Shown piece after piece: positions 36,401 to 47,746 of a DNA stretch of 64,000 bases (position 1 is its first letter; every line of letters starts with the position of its first letter). The translations under genes were made by a program, and so were the position numbers. The DNA lies in assembly GCA_900708905.1 (NCBI GenBank), contig CAADRB010000012.1:2374364-2438363 (forward strand), in the 5' to 3' direction. This stretch comes from Hymenolepis diminuta. Lineage: Eukaryota; Platyhelminthes; Cestoda; Cyclophyllidea; Hymenolepididae. Below the pieces are notes generated by a model. It saw only the letters and a list, made by a program, of their open reading frames with translations. It did not search any database and was not told the DNA's origin.

Positions 36401-37800
36401 TGAAGAAGCAAGCTAGAGAACCTGGTTATAGGATGCTGAGAGGTGGAGTTGGAAATAAGATGTGGTTTAGAAGTCGGCCCGGAGTAAAATTAAGGTAGAA
36501 CATTTATAGAAGTAGATTTGGAAGAGTATTGAAATGGTTAAAAACATCTGAGTATTCAACTAGAAGCTTATGAAAGGGTTAAAAATGGGAAGTGTCATGT
36601 CTGAGGATAGCTTGAGCCTCCTAAATATTCCATTAATATACCGAAACATGCATGACCGTTTAATAAAATATTGCGGTTATTGATAGGCCGTGTAAAACGT
36701 ATACTCAGATATCTCAGTAACGCTCAGTCAAGCCAAACTTAAGGTAATTTAATTCTAGCACAGTTTAGAGCTAGCTTATTAAATATATACTCTTAAGCTT
36801 TGTGAAATATAAAATCCTCCTTTTCCAATTAGCTTTGATCGGAGCATATGCCTTATTTCAAGCATTTGCTTGGATTATGACTGAATTCACCTGGTTTCAT
36901 ATCATGAAAGTAACTTTGACTAGGTCGGGTTCTTTCAGCCATTTTGGCTTAGATGGTTAAGCTGGCTTTGCGTTTAGAGTCTCTCTTATTATTATAAGTA
37001 TTATCTGATTTTATTATTTTGAACTTGGTTACACCCATTTGATTAGATATCCTAATTAAAGTACTACACAAAAATAAAAACTCCTTCTGTGTATTTTAAA
37101 ATAATATTTTTTATTTGAAATAGTACAAATATTTTAATTTTAATAATTGTAAACATATGTGATTGTCTTCTATTCTCCGATTAATAGGACATGCATGTGC
37201 AGTTGATATTTTTGGTTTGAAAAGTGAAAATTTGATAAATTAAGAAACATTGCTTGCTTTATATGGAATATTTAGCAAAATAATTTCAACTTTTAAACTT
37301 CGTTTAATCTGTGACACAGAGCCAGCATGTCAATTTAAAAATTGAAATAGGAACGTTTTAGCGCTTATTTATTTATAACTGGTATTTTCCGCTTCTGATA
37401 AACAAAAAATTATGTTTATACATTACATTTATTGCCATTCAGGTATAGAAAAATCACCTTTAAACGGTGTTGTTGGCAAATACTAAATGGTTCAAACCGC
37501 TCTGTCTTATTTGAAGATAAGAAAAGAGAAAGTATATGAAAGCGTATAAAGATGAAAGAAACCTGATCCAAGATAGGAACCTATTTCCATTTTTATTGCC
37601 TATGCTTTCCTTTATTATTTACCCGACAATAGGGTGCGTAAAGCATCTGAGGGCACATTACGCAATTTTAGAAAAACAGAAAATAAAGTTGTTAATGGTT
37701 GTGATTTACACTTCCTCGTAAGAAAACAAATAAACGTAATATTAATCTAGATTTTGTCCTATATATCCTCCGGTTTCATCACCGACTCAATTCGAGTCCG
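33424..37800. other. ARPC2 3' flank and intergenic DNA
   Basis: No canonical AATAAA is visible soon after the ARPC2 stop. A GC-richer patch at 34500-34760 includes a 72-aa minus ORF (34457-34675) without family resemblance. From about 36150 to 36620 the plus strand is markedly purine-rich (GGAGGAG, GAAGAAG and AGAGGTGG motifs). Nothing here supports a gene call. Confidence 0.4.
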
Positions 37801-37819
37801 AAAGCAACCAACTGCAAGC

Positions 37820-38625
37820 TTTGATCAAGTGGTCTTTATCACACGTAATAATATCCTAATGGTTAAGGTCTGGTGAGTTAGGAGGCGGGCATTAGTTTGA
37901 TTAAAATCCTTGGCCATCCAATGCTGGATTATGAAAAGCTTATAAGATGGAGCCAAATTTTGTTGGAAGAAATAGAGGGTCTTCCATTGGCTACGCTGTC
38001 CATCCAAGGCAGCTTAACTGTTGTTTGAAGAGTCTCTACATAGGCAACTGCATCTGCATTGACTCGATGGCTCCGTGGAAAAAATTGAGGAGTCATGATA
38101 TGTCCCTTCCTCACTGCTGACAACATCGAACGCCATCACCGTTGTTGGAAACTTCATGCATATGCATAACAGTTGGAACTTCAGTGGGGTCCGCCTGCAC
38201 ATACCCACCTATCATTTCTTCGATTGACTTTTTCATCCTAGGGAGAGTATTTTTCGTGGGACAGACACCAAAAACACTCCTCTTCTTCTGGGGCTTCAAT
38301 TTCTTTAAAAGTCATTTTGCACACATTCAAAAATTCTCTGGAGTTGTTTTTGTCCACATAAACTGATGGCCTCACCTAAGAACGTGTGAGATTAGCATCC
38401 GAGGTCTTCCTTCTGAAGGACATTCCTTGTTCCTTCAGACACTTGGGGATGTTTGGTAAGATGTCGCGCATTAACTTTGCAGGGTTTCCACCCTTTATGT
38501 CATGCACTCTTCTCTCAAATTCAGGTGTTCTGAGTGTGAGTGTGAGTGAGCGAGTGAGCAGAGCGTTGACAATGTTCCTGTTTACTCTTCCCCACAGCGG
38601 CCAATTTATCTCCATTCTTTTCATT
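37820..38625 (-). mobile_element. Dead mariner/IS630-type transposase
   Basis: Minus-strand frames broken by several shifts spell an IS630-Tc1-mariner transposase. From the 5' end: an ATG at about 38624 with a degraded DNA-binding half (LRTPEFERRVHDIKGG); then WLCADPTEVPTV-like and VVSSEGHIMTPQFF; then RVNADAVAYVETLQTTVK and PWMDSVANGRP; then the remnant of the second catalytic block, FQQNLAPS, where the usual Asp is Asn; then LTHQTLTI in place of the SPDLNP block. The first catalytic Asp region is also corrupted, so the catalytic residues are lost and the reading frame is not intact. I could not find terminal inverted repeats. It is inert and old. Confidence 0.8.
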
Positions 38626-38639
38626 CAGTAGCTCCTTTC

Positions 38640-39250
38640 TAACTTTGCAAACAAAACAAAACAGTTTCTAAATTCCTGTATTGGGCTTTTATAGACATTA
38701 TAACAAGGTATTTTTTTATTTCATTGGTTATGGTGGCATCTGGCATGAAATCTTCTGATATAAAAAATACATTACTCACTATCGGGTTAATTTAAATTTA
38801 AAAAATATTAGTGATCGCTGGTACCATACGCATCCCATATTTACATTTGATAACAAAAATGCTTAACAGTATTTATTGCAAAACACATAGCATACTTTTA
38901 TTTATATCCGCTTATTTGTTACTTACTGTCTAAGGCAGTGTAAAAATATAATTCGATGTGGTTTACAAGGAGATATCAAGGAATCAAAAGAGTCTCATAA
39001 AATCTGCTATTTGTGTTTCGGTCATGCGCCTTGGACATTCTTGGATAGTGTCCATTGCTTCGTATTCTAATGTTAGTCGCCCTTTCATTATTTGGTAATT
39101 TCGTAGCATAAAGAGTGCATTTTGGAATTTATGACTTTGGGCATTAAAGTGTTATCAAACAATAAATACCATTATTTCAAATTATTAGCTCGAATAATTC
39201 ATTAATTTTAATAAATTTTTTGCTTAGCTTTTGACTTAACATCACTTTAA
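38640..39250. other. Intergenic, nothing recognised
   Basis: AT-rich DNA beside the transposase remnant, with no gene seen. Confidence 0.35.
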
Positions 39251-39257
39251 CTTCCAG

Positions 39258-39385
39258 AATGTGCTAGAGAAGTGCGTGACAATGAATTTGTTGCCGTAGT
39301 TGGGAAGAATCAGTTTCCGAGAGAATTACAAAAGAGAACGACTGAAAAGTATAATTTCAATTTGCTTTCAAAACCAAGCTTTTGA
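39258..39385 (+). CDS. Candidate isolated terminal exon
   Basis: A good acceptor (ACTTTAACTTCCAG) is followed by a 42-codon open frame, phase 1 start, reading CAREVRDNEF, VAVVGKNQF, PRELQKRTTEKY and ending FNLLSKPSF before TGA. The first 90 nt are richer in GC than the flanks and the peptide has soluble, coding-like composition. I find no partner exon and recognise no family, so it could be a relic exon or chance. Confidence 0.25.
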
Positions 39386-41032
39386 TCATTTAATATTCTT
39401 CATCATTTTTTCCCATCTATTTATTTAAGTGTTAATAATTTTCTCTCCTTTCTAATAATTTAAATCTCACAATAAATATTTACTTTCTAATGTAAATTAT
39501 ACGGCTGTGTAAAAAAAAAATTTTTTTATCTTTCTAAAAGTACTGCTACCCTTAAAATAGTAATTTATCATTTAACACGTTAATTAGCGTAGTTCGTAAA
39601 TGCTTTTGGTTGAAAAAAAACACACTGCTAAGTAGAAAGTAGCACAGCTATGCGACCTTGTAAATCTGCGCTACACAAATTGAATGTATTTTCAAACGGC
39701 ATAAGCACATTATGCATCATCTGTGCTTTGTGAACCACCAAGGCAAAGATAAAGCTTAATTATACGCAAGAATAATTTGAGGCCATCTTTATCGACATTA
39801 AGATTCTTTGATGTCCTTTGCAAAAATTCATGTGGAACTGATCTGTACTTTTTGTTTAGTGAATTAGCTTTTGGCATTGTCTAAAAGAGGGACTAATTTT
39901 TCTGGAATATTTGTTAATTAAATTGTTGATGAGAAAATATGTAAATGTAATATTGGTATTAACCGTACCTATGGAAGAGATAAAAGTTGTTTGCAATTTT
40001 AAACCATGAGCACGAGAAACAGAAAACAGTACATTAAGACGCAAAATGATGAGGGTTCGTAGAAAAGTATGAAATGAAGTCTATTAAGACATTGACTTAA
40101 TTTGACTTCAGATTGCGTTAAATTATTTACTTTCTCTTTACTACGCAATGCATACTCAGTTCACAAATCAATTATAAAATTTATAGTTTAACCGTCTGGA
40201 TCTGGATGAGCTCATGCCTCGGTATTTACGAGCTTGTTGACTAATTGGTTAAATTGAAGAGTTGATCATTTCAAGTTGATTCATTAGATTTTCGATAACA
40301 TGTGAACCTAATGGAACTTACTAGGGGTCAATGAAGCTAAACTTCTCAAAATTACACAATAAAACACTCATAATGGATAAATTCCCTTTTAAAAATATCT
40401 CTTTTAGGCAAATTTAAATGAAGAAGAATGTTTTGTGTTCCTATTTCCATAAATGATGTCACTGAATACGATTTAGTTCTCAAATTCTTCAAAGAATTGG
40501 TGAAATTTTTTATATTTAAAGTGGTTATTTTGTAGTACTGGACGTTAAATAACATGAAATTAAAAATGTATTGAAGTTTTACATAAATTAAAATTGGCTA
40601 ATTTTGCGTGCAAAATATGACCCAAATATCACCTCGAATGACCCGATATCAGCTTGTTTACGACCTAAAATTTTAGAAATTTCAGTTGATTGGCATAATT
40701 TCCCATGGCAGATGCACACGTTTCTAATTTGTATGAAAAATAGTAAAATTAAAATTATGCACAGACGATCAGTTAAATTTTCAAAAGATACTCGCAGTTT
40801 TCAAACAAATGTTTGATGTGGTGGCCACGATTTCATTATACACAGGTATTAGCTAGGCTAGTGTTCATCTGAATAGTAGAAAATGTGCTTTTATTTCAAA
40901 ATTTATCTCCATTTTCTGTTGGGTTGACATTTTAGTAGGTGCTGACGTAGTTTCATCTTAATTTTTCCACCAGCAGCCACTGAGTTTATTTAGGTAAATT
41001 AACTGCTAATTTCTAACGCTTAAATCTCCGTA
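39386..41032. other. Intergenic, very AT-rich
   Basis: No gene seen. Short ORFs at 39856-40044, 40352-40555 and 40604-40816 lack credible starts or similarity. Confidence 0.35.
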
Positions 41033-41105
41033 NNNNNNNNNNNNNNNNNNNNNNNNNNNNNNNNNNNNNNNNNNNNNNNNNNNNNNNNNNNNNNNNNNNN
41101 NNNNN
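41033..41105. other. Assembly gap (73 N)
   Basis: A run of 73 undetermined bases. The flanks are AT-rich and no repeat crossing the gap is obvious. Confidence 0.98.
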
Positions 41106-42317
41106 GATTTTAATTCTCTTTGACTACGGTGGGATATAAAATTGATAAATAAAACCTGCAAAAAATGATCAAAGATTATATTTTATTATGTTTTTCAATT
41201 GATTACTGACTATTTCTGACCAAAAGATCCAAAAAAATTTCTGCAGCTTTATTGATCCAATTATATTTAAAATTAATTTATAAAAATTGCTTGTTTGTTT
41301 TTAAATAAAAATGGATTATTTTATTTCAAAATCAAATACGAAGTTGATTTGTAATTTTTCAGTTTAATCTTCAATGTAAAAAATTTTTCCTTTCAACCGC
41401 TATTTATCATTAAAGTTTTTTTCGAATTCATCGTTTGGGTGGTGTGAATTTCATCTTTTTATCCTAAGTTCATTTTATCAACTTCAAGGGATTTTAAACC
41501 CCGATTTCTTCCACAGAGTGCTCAATTTCCTAGTCATAATATTCAGCTCGATACCTACTTGCTTGAATAAATAGAACATGTCTCTCCTAGGCATCCTATG
41601 GAGACGCGTTACTTTCAAAAAACATTATCAATAATAACACTATAAACAGGGCAAATAAGGTTAATAGATTTCTGTATGTGTATGGAGCAAAACTCCCCTA
41701 CGCCTAGACATTGCTTCTCCGCACCTTGAAACCAGTAACTTGAATTCAAGAAAGCATTAAAGGATTTTAGTAGTATTTTTTATCCAACTTAAATTCATTT
41801 AAATTTCACTATTTTCATTGGAGTTCCTAGCAATCTCAACTTGTTTATTAATTCATGAGATGCAATTTTATGTTTGTAGGAGCGCTGCTTTGAACATTAT
41901 TTTTCTTCTACTCAAAAACATATCCAAAATAATCTTTCAATACTTCAAATATTAAAGAAATCAATTTAACTTATTAATACATAGGAGAAGAATATCTGGA
42001 TTCAGCTTCAAAAAAAATGCAAAAGAAGTATATTATCATTTATTTATGAAACAGTACAAGAATTGTTCAAAGCTGTCCAAAAAAAGGTACATTTTTCATT
42101 CTTTTCTGAAAGGGGAATACTAATAATATGATTGATCAATGAAATCTGATATTCTTGAGTATTAACCCCTTACAGTCAAATTTCGTGTTCAGTATAAATT
42201 TAGCTGACAGTTGTTTAGAATATTAAAAAAATGTCGTTGGTTCCAATGATATTCTTGGTATAGTGCAAAATAAAATTGTGTTGATTATATAATGCGAACA
42301 AAATTTAGGAAATTTGA
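41106..42317. other. Intergenic, extremely AT-rich
   Basis: Low-complexity A/T-rich sequence. No gene seen on either strand. Confidence 0.4.
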
Positions 42318-42520
42318 AATTGTTGTCTTATTCTTTTCACTATTTTTGAAAATTCCTAGCACATCACTTCCATAAGGAATTTGGCTGATCAAATTTCCTT
42401 TGAGGAAGAGGATCTACTCCATTCTGCTCATTTTACTCTCGACTGGTTTTCGCTATTCCTTAAAAATGTTGGTATCCAATTAATTTTCAAACGCTTCAAA
42501 AATGACATCTTTATTATTTT
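42318..42520 (+). repeat. Inverted peptide-coding pair, arm 1
   Basis: Bases 42318-42455 are, by eye, nearly 90% identical to the reverse complement of 43015-43153. In frame the arm reads NLADQISFEEEDLLH, then FTLDWFSL, and beyond the DNA match the peptide still resembles arm 2 (LIFKRFKNDIF against YQIFKLMKDSN). A stop precedes the conserved part, and a possible acceptor (TTCCATAAG) sits at its start. This suggests diverged copies of one small exon; family unknown. Confidence 0.5.
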
Positions 42521-42926
42521 TTTTCAAGCCTTTTTTCTATTATTTGTTAATTTTATTTGAATTGTCACTTGTGTTTCGCAAAAGTTTTAAACTCTAAAAT
42601 TCATTATCAGTTATATTTCAAAAGATATTTAAAGTATTAAGTTGATTTCCTCTACACAAGATTTAATACTAATTCTACTTTAATTAAATCAATCAGAGAA
42701 TACATAGGAGAAGGAAATGGTGCACATTTTATCCAAGCATATTAATGAAATTGTCAAAATGAAAACAAAATATTTAAGAATTATTTTCAGTCAATCTTTG
42801 ATTTACTATGGGTTGGAAATTCGAAATGCGTCCCTCTTTAAAAACTTTTGATTCTTTCATTAAAATTTATAATTTAAGGTCAATCACGCCCGACTGATAT
42901 TGTTTGTGATAACTCTTTTCATGAAG

Positions 42927-43193
42927 CTAATGAGTGTAATTCCTATTGCTGTCTTTCATTAATTTAAAGATCTGATAAATTAAATTAAAATTGTGTTCTA
43001 TTATAAAGACGTAAAGCGAAAACCAGTTGACAGTAAAATTATCAAAATGGAGTAGATCCTCTTCCTCAAGGGAAATTTGATCAGTCAAATTCCTTATGGA
43101 AGAAATTTGCAAGCAATTTTCAAAAATAGCGAAAATAATAAGACAACAAATTAAAATTTTTTGGTCAACACTATTTGATGAATCACGAAGCAA
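42927..43193 (-). CDS. Inverted pair, arm 2: possible secreted-peptide exon
   Basis: Minus-strand frame of 88 codons without an upstream ATG. It contains a hydrophobic run ILICCLIIFAIF like a signal peptide, then ISSIRNLTDQ, ISLEEEDLLHF, DNFTVNWFSL, and ends KDSNRNYTH. The core 43015-43153 is the inverted partner of 42318-42455. Many differences between the arms change amino acids while the frame stays open across the shared core, which would fit a fast-changing paralogous pair, but relics of a non-coding inverted repeat can also do this. No start codon and no transcript evidence, hence low confidence as a gene. Confidence 0.3.
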   Translation of the reverse strand: MLRDSSNSVDQKILICCLIIFAIFENCLQISSIRNLTDQISLEEEDLLHFDNFTVNWFSLYVFIIEHNFNLIYQIFKLMKDSNRNYTH

Positions 43194-43199
43194 ATCGAA

Positions 43200-46100
43200 C
43201 TTCCTGTTCTTTGTCTCAAAGCAGTTACAATTTTTATCAAGAATAAGATGAAATCACTTGTAAAAGAATGACGTATAAAATTTTTAAATAATTTAATTTA
43301 TTATAAATTAGTCTATAATTTTGTGTAAATGGTTTATTTTATTTTTAAAGTACTGAAGCCGTGTTCGGAAAAACGAAAATGGTATATATGTTATGATATT
43401 TTAAAATTTTTGAGAAAATTTTAGGAGAACCTTAGTTTAAAAACACAAAAAATCTAGTTTAGCAAATTCAATCAAAGAATACAATTATGAAGTTTAATTT
43501 AAAACTGTTTTAAACTATGATTGAACAATTAAATCAGTTATATTTTGTGTCTCATAATAAAAAATAATCACACTGTTCATTAATTTTAAATAAAATAACA
43601 TTTAGAGCTAAATTAAGCGTTGCACAGGTTTTTAACAATAACTTTATCTGGAAACGCAAGTGGGTTTATCAAAAGTTAATTTAATTTTGTTGAAATGTTA
43701 TTTATTTATTTATTCGACCATTGTCTATTGATTTGACTTTCCGCAAATTGTCTGCAGGCCTCTTTACCGGAAATATTTGTATAATTCATTTTGATGATGA
43801 CCTTTGTAAAAATCCACATCATAGCCGCATAAATGGGACCACAGTTAATGTATGTCAAGAAGTGATCCTCTCCAAATTGAATTATTTTTCGAGATCCTGA
43901 AGGTAGACATTTGCATTTAGGTTTGACTCCTCTGACTCGGTACGAAATTTAAATGTTTTCATGACATGATAATTCAATTTAATTCTTTATATACACATGT
44001 CAAAATTTGGAAAGTTAATGTGTTATTGCATATGGTGCCTTAAATATAAATATTCATTTGTATGCAGGACTTGCTATAGAAATCATAATTCATTTTTAAT
44101 TACTGCGTTAAGCAATGTAGATATTGCACGAAAATTATTCTATGCTTAGATCAGTCTTATTTATTAATAAATTATTAACGCTAATTTATTATTATTACAC
44201 TTTGCTGATTTATTTTTACCTGTCAGAAGGGAAAATATTTTCGACTGGTTGAAATGTAATTTTCCAGTGGGAACAGAGAGAAAATGATTTCACCCTTTTC
44301 AAATAACCAAATGAGTAAATGCGCCCTATTGATTAGAGAATAGTGACATAAAATCCTTTAAATAGATATGAAATTTAAAGGTACAAATAAATTTCTAAAT
44401 AATGTAATTGGTCTGGAAACTATATACCCTTATTTCTAAGTCATATTTTTTTATATGGTCTTTGAATCGGTTATAATTATGAAATTATTTGCTGCTTATT
44501 ATGGTATTTGAATAAGTTTTCGTGGAATGAATATCTGAATGGTAATATTCAAATAATAGCTAGAATTCAAATCTAATCTCCTCTCCATTGTTTTATTCAT
44601 TAACTTTTAAATCTAGTCCGTTTTTAATGATAATATAAACGCTTTCTTCTATCACATTAGATTCAGTTATTTTCAAATGTTTATTTTTTTAAGAAAATTT
44701 TAAATTACCAAGTAAGAATCATACTATATTGGTCCTTATATAAATTTTGTTTTATTACTAGTTTTCAATATCACCGCGGTCTAAAGTGAATACGGAGTTT
44801 TATAAGTACTCATTATTGCCATAAAACTACAGTCTTTAGCTTTTCTAAGCCTGATTTTCCCCTGAACAGCATATCAAATATGTTTAACATGACAAAAACA
44901 GAATTCAAGCGCTACGTCTGTGTTGATTGTTATGAAGCAGTTGGACTACGAGGAATGATTTGCTTCAGACACATTCGAAAGGTCAGAACAATAGATTTGC
45001 TATCTATAGTTGAAATAAATGTGAGAAAAGGTCGGCTTTTATTTAGAAAGAAACAGATTGCATAAAAAATTCTAACTTTTCGAAGTTTTTTTGAAGGATA
45101 TAAATAGAAACAATGTATTTTACCGACTGTATTAAAACATAAACACTTCGATTTACGGTGATTTTGATTAAATGGAAGATCATCTCAATCTTAGATCATT
45201 TTAATTCTCTGAAAAAATAGTTAAATATAATACCTAAGCAAAGTTCTTAAGAATTTAAGGTATTTCAAGATGAAATATATGTTTGTGTTAGTACCTTTAA
45301 CATTTTTTAGGCTCTTTGGAGTTCGAATATAAATCTTCAAATTGGGAACGTGTATTAAGCAGTAAAATAGGATTACCATGTCAAGATTTCTATTATTTGT
45401 TCAGCATTTCGCATTATGAGAATAAATAAATTCATTTTAACATTGCATAAGCTCAGCTTGAATTTTCTTATCACTCAGTAGCTGTAATTTATTCTCATTT
45501 ATAATGATGAAATTAAATAATTTATGTGGTGATAACTAATCGCATAATACATTTCTTGTGATAATTCTTGCTTTTTTACTTGCGTTTCAAGGGAAGCCTA
45601 TTCATTGGCTTTCATGGGGAATCATTTTTATCGGCAAAACATCTTCACTTGTAGCGTTGATACATTTTGCCCTTCTCCTTCATGGTAGGTTTTCATGAAA
45701 AAAAGGACAACAAAAGTGTGCATCTTTTTAGAGTAATGAAATACATGGATTGGCAGGAAAATTTGTTTTTTTTTCCTTGTGGGGCAGATTTGTGCATCTG
45801 TTTACATTTTTTATTTAAAGTTAACAGATTTGGCTACAGTTTATTTATTTCAGGCATTTCCCGTGAAATATTCTTACATAGCTTGCAACATAGCTAAATA
45901 TAGCTATAGTGTACCTGTGACTTTTGGATCAGTTTCAACTTAATAAATTTTTAGTTTAATTAAGCAGGGTTTTCCCATGTAAGAGAGAAAATAAAAGAAA
46001 ACAGAAAAATTTTTAGATTTAAAAACGTTAATACTCTGCCTCGAAAGGTAGGCAATATTAAATTTGCTACCGAAAAGGTGAATCATTGTCTGAAATTCAT

Positions 46101-46990
46101 CTATGGCAAAAAATGGGAATCAAACACGTTTTAGGGCACGTATTAGCAGAATTTGCTTTTGAATTGCATCTCGAAATGAGTAACAAATCATTTTGCGACC
46201 ATATTCATGGAATCTCAACCCGACTTTTCTAGTGTGGATTCACATTGCCAAATTCATCAGATCTTTAGCTAAGATGATGACGGAGAAATAAATATTTAAG
46301 ACCACAAACAATAAATGTACGGTAAAAAATAGGCAGATGGGTCGGTTTCAAATGTTGAAGAAAACCATTAACGAAATTTGACAGAGATAAATACATGTTA
46401 GGCACCAAATATATGACAGAAAAATATGGGGCAGATTGATTTTATATGTACCAAAGAAGCTAAAGCTAGGTCGATGTTGGAGGCTAATGTCAAATCATAA
46501 GTTTATAGGCTCAGTATTATCAATTATTGGAGTTCGCTTTGAATAAATCACTATTTACAAAATATCTGTGCTATAGGAGATAAAAATCGATCCACTTTGC
46601 ATACCACCAATGGAATTATATCAACTTTTCAACGAATTCTGAATAACGTAAATGTAATCTTAGCTGCGAATTTGTGAGTTTAATAATGAAAAGTTGATAG
46701 TAAGATTTTACTCAGAGAACCATATTTTTATGAGAACGCGAAGAACTCAGAGATTCTGAAATAAATTCACCTCTTCCTTCTAATTTCCTTACCTTATTCG
46801 GATGTGGTTTCATATTTAAACGTATAAACGCTTTTTGGAATGCTATGAACAATAATAATTCTACGTGAAAGCAGACCGATCGCCAATAACATTTATTTAG
46901 TAAATACTGAATAATTGAATACACCTTAAAGCTCAACGCATTATTGCTTAGGAAAGGAATAAAACAGGATAAAAATCGTAGTTTGACGAT
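43200..46990. other. Intergenic, AT-rich
   Basis: No gene supported. ORFs at 44880-45065, 45667-45897 and 46712-47014 (the last with a GTG rather than ATG start) show no family features. Confidence 0.4.
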
Positions 46991-46999
46991 ATTCCGAAC

Positions 47000-47037
47000 A
47001 ACTGACAACTGCACTTTGTGAGTGCATATTGTCAGTT
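47000..47037. other. Compact perfect-stem hairpin
   Basis: AACTGACAA at 47000-47008 pairs with TTGTCAGTT at 47029-47037, and inside it TGCACT pairs with AGTGCA, leaving a 5-nt loop TTGTG and a small C versus TA bulge. That gives 15 base pairs in 38 nt. Flanks do not extend the stem, so it is too short for a usual microRNA precursor. Confidence 0.5.
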
Positions 47038-47539
47038 CAACACAAAGTTTGCGTTTAAATGAAAAATATTATCATTTATAAATAGAAAGCAAGAGACGAG
47101 GAGGATTTTGGGCCAAATGATTGTTAAGGGAGTTCTTCAAATGCAGAGGTAAATGGAGGAAAATTTTTCCCGGATTTCTATTTACCATTGTAGCGGTAAC
47201 CCACAGATTTGAGTTTCATAAGCCAGTAAAAGCATTTCATTTTTGTAAGTAAACTTTCAATTTCTTTACTTGGGTATCTTCAACATTATTAAAGCTCCTC
47301 ATTACTCACAGTAATATTGATCAAGATAGCATTTACTGGATATAATTGTTCAGATCACCTACGTAAATTTACGGAAATAAAGGTTTTATTGACCTGTTTA
47401 TATTGCCATTACATGCACTTTAACCTGCACAACAACGCAATCATTGTCTTATTGCACAAGGGGACAATTACAGTAACATCTGACCCAATAACCTATGGGC
47501 TGAATTCACGCTTTTGCGCACCTTAAATAAATCAATATT

Positions 47540-47740
47540 AGGGTGCAACCTTGGGGCCTGCATTGCGCCAGCGTGCAATTGGCTGCCCGTGGGCAATTGG
47601 GAACCAATCAAGAAACGGGTCGGCGTAGGAGGACGCAATTCTATGGAATTCGAGTTACCTTTCTAAGAGGAAATTCTTTGCCTGTCTTCGTGCATCTCTA
47701 GCTGAACCTCTATTCTTTCACTTTACTTTCGGATTTCTAG
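47540..47740 (+). promoter_or_regulatory. Putative promoter and leader of the calponin gene
   Basis: A GC-richer block at 47540-47640 holds two direct GCAATTGG repeats (47575-47582 and 47593-47600) and a CCAAT box at 47604-47608. A pyrimidine-rich tract then ends in GGATTTCTAG at 47740, 6 nt before the ATG. That is a textbook acceptor, so the leader is either spliced in cis or receives a spliced leader. Confidence 0.4.
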
Positions 47741-47746
47741 AGTACC

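Noticed and set aside
45667..45897. 76-aa hydrophobic frame
   Set aside because: TTG start, no features, AT-rich chance ORF.
46712..47014. 100-aa minus frame
   Set aside because: Starts at GTG rather than ATG, shows no domain and overlaps the hairpin; best read as chance.
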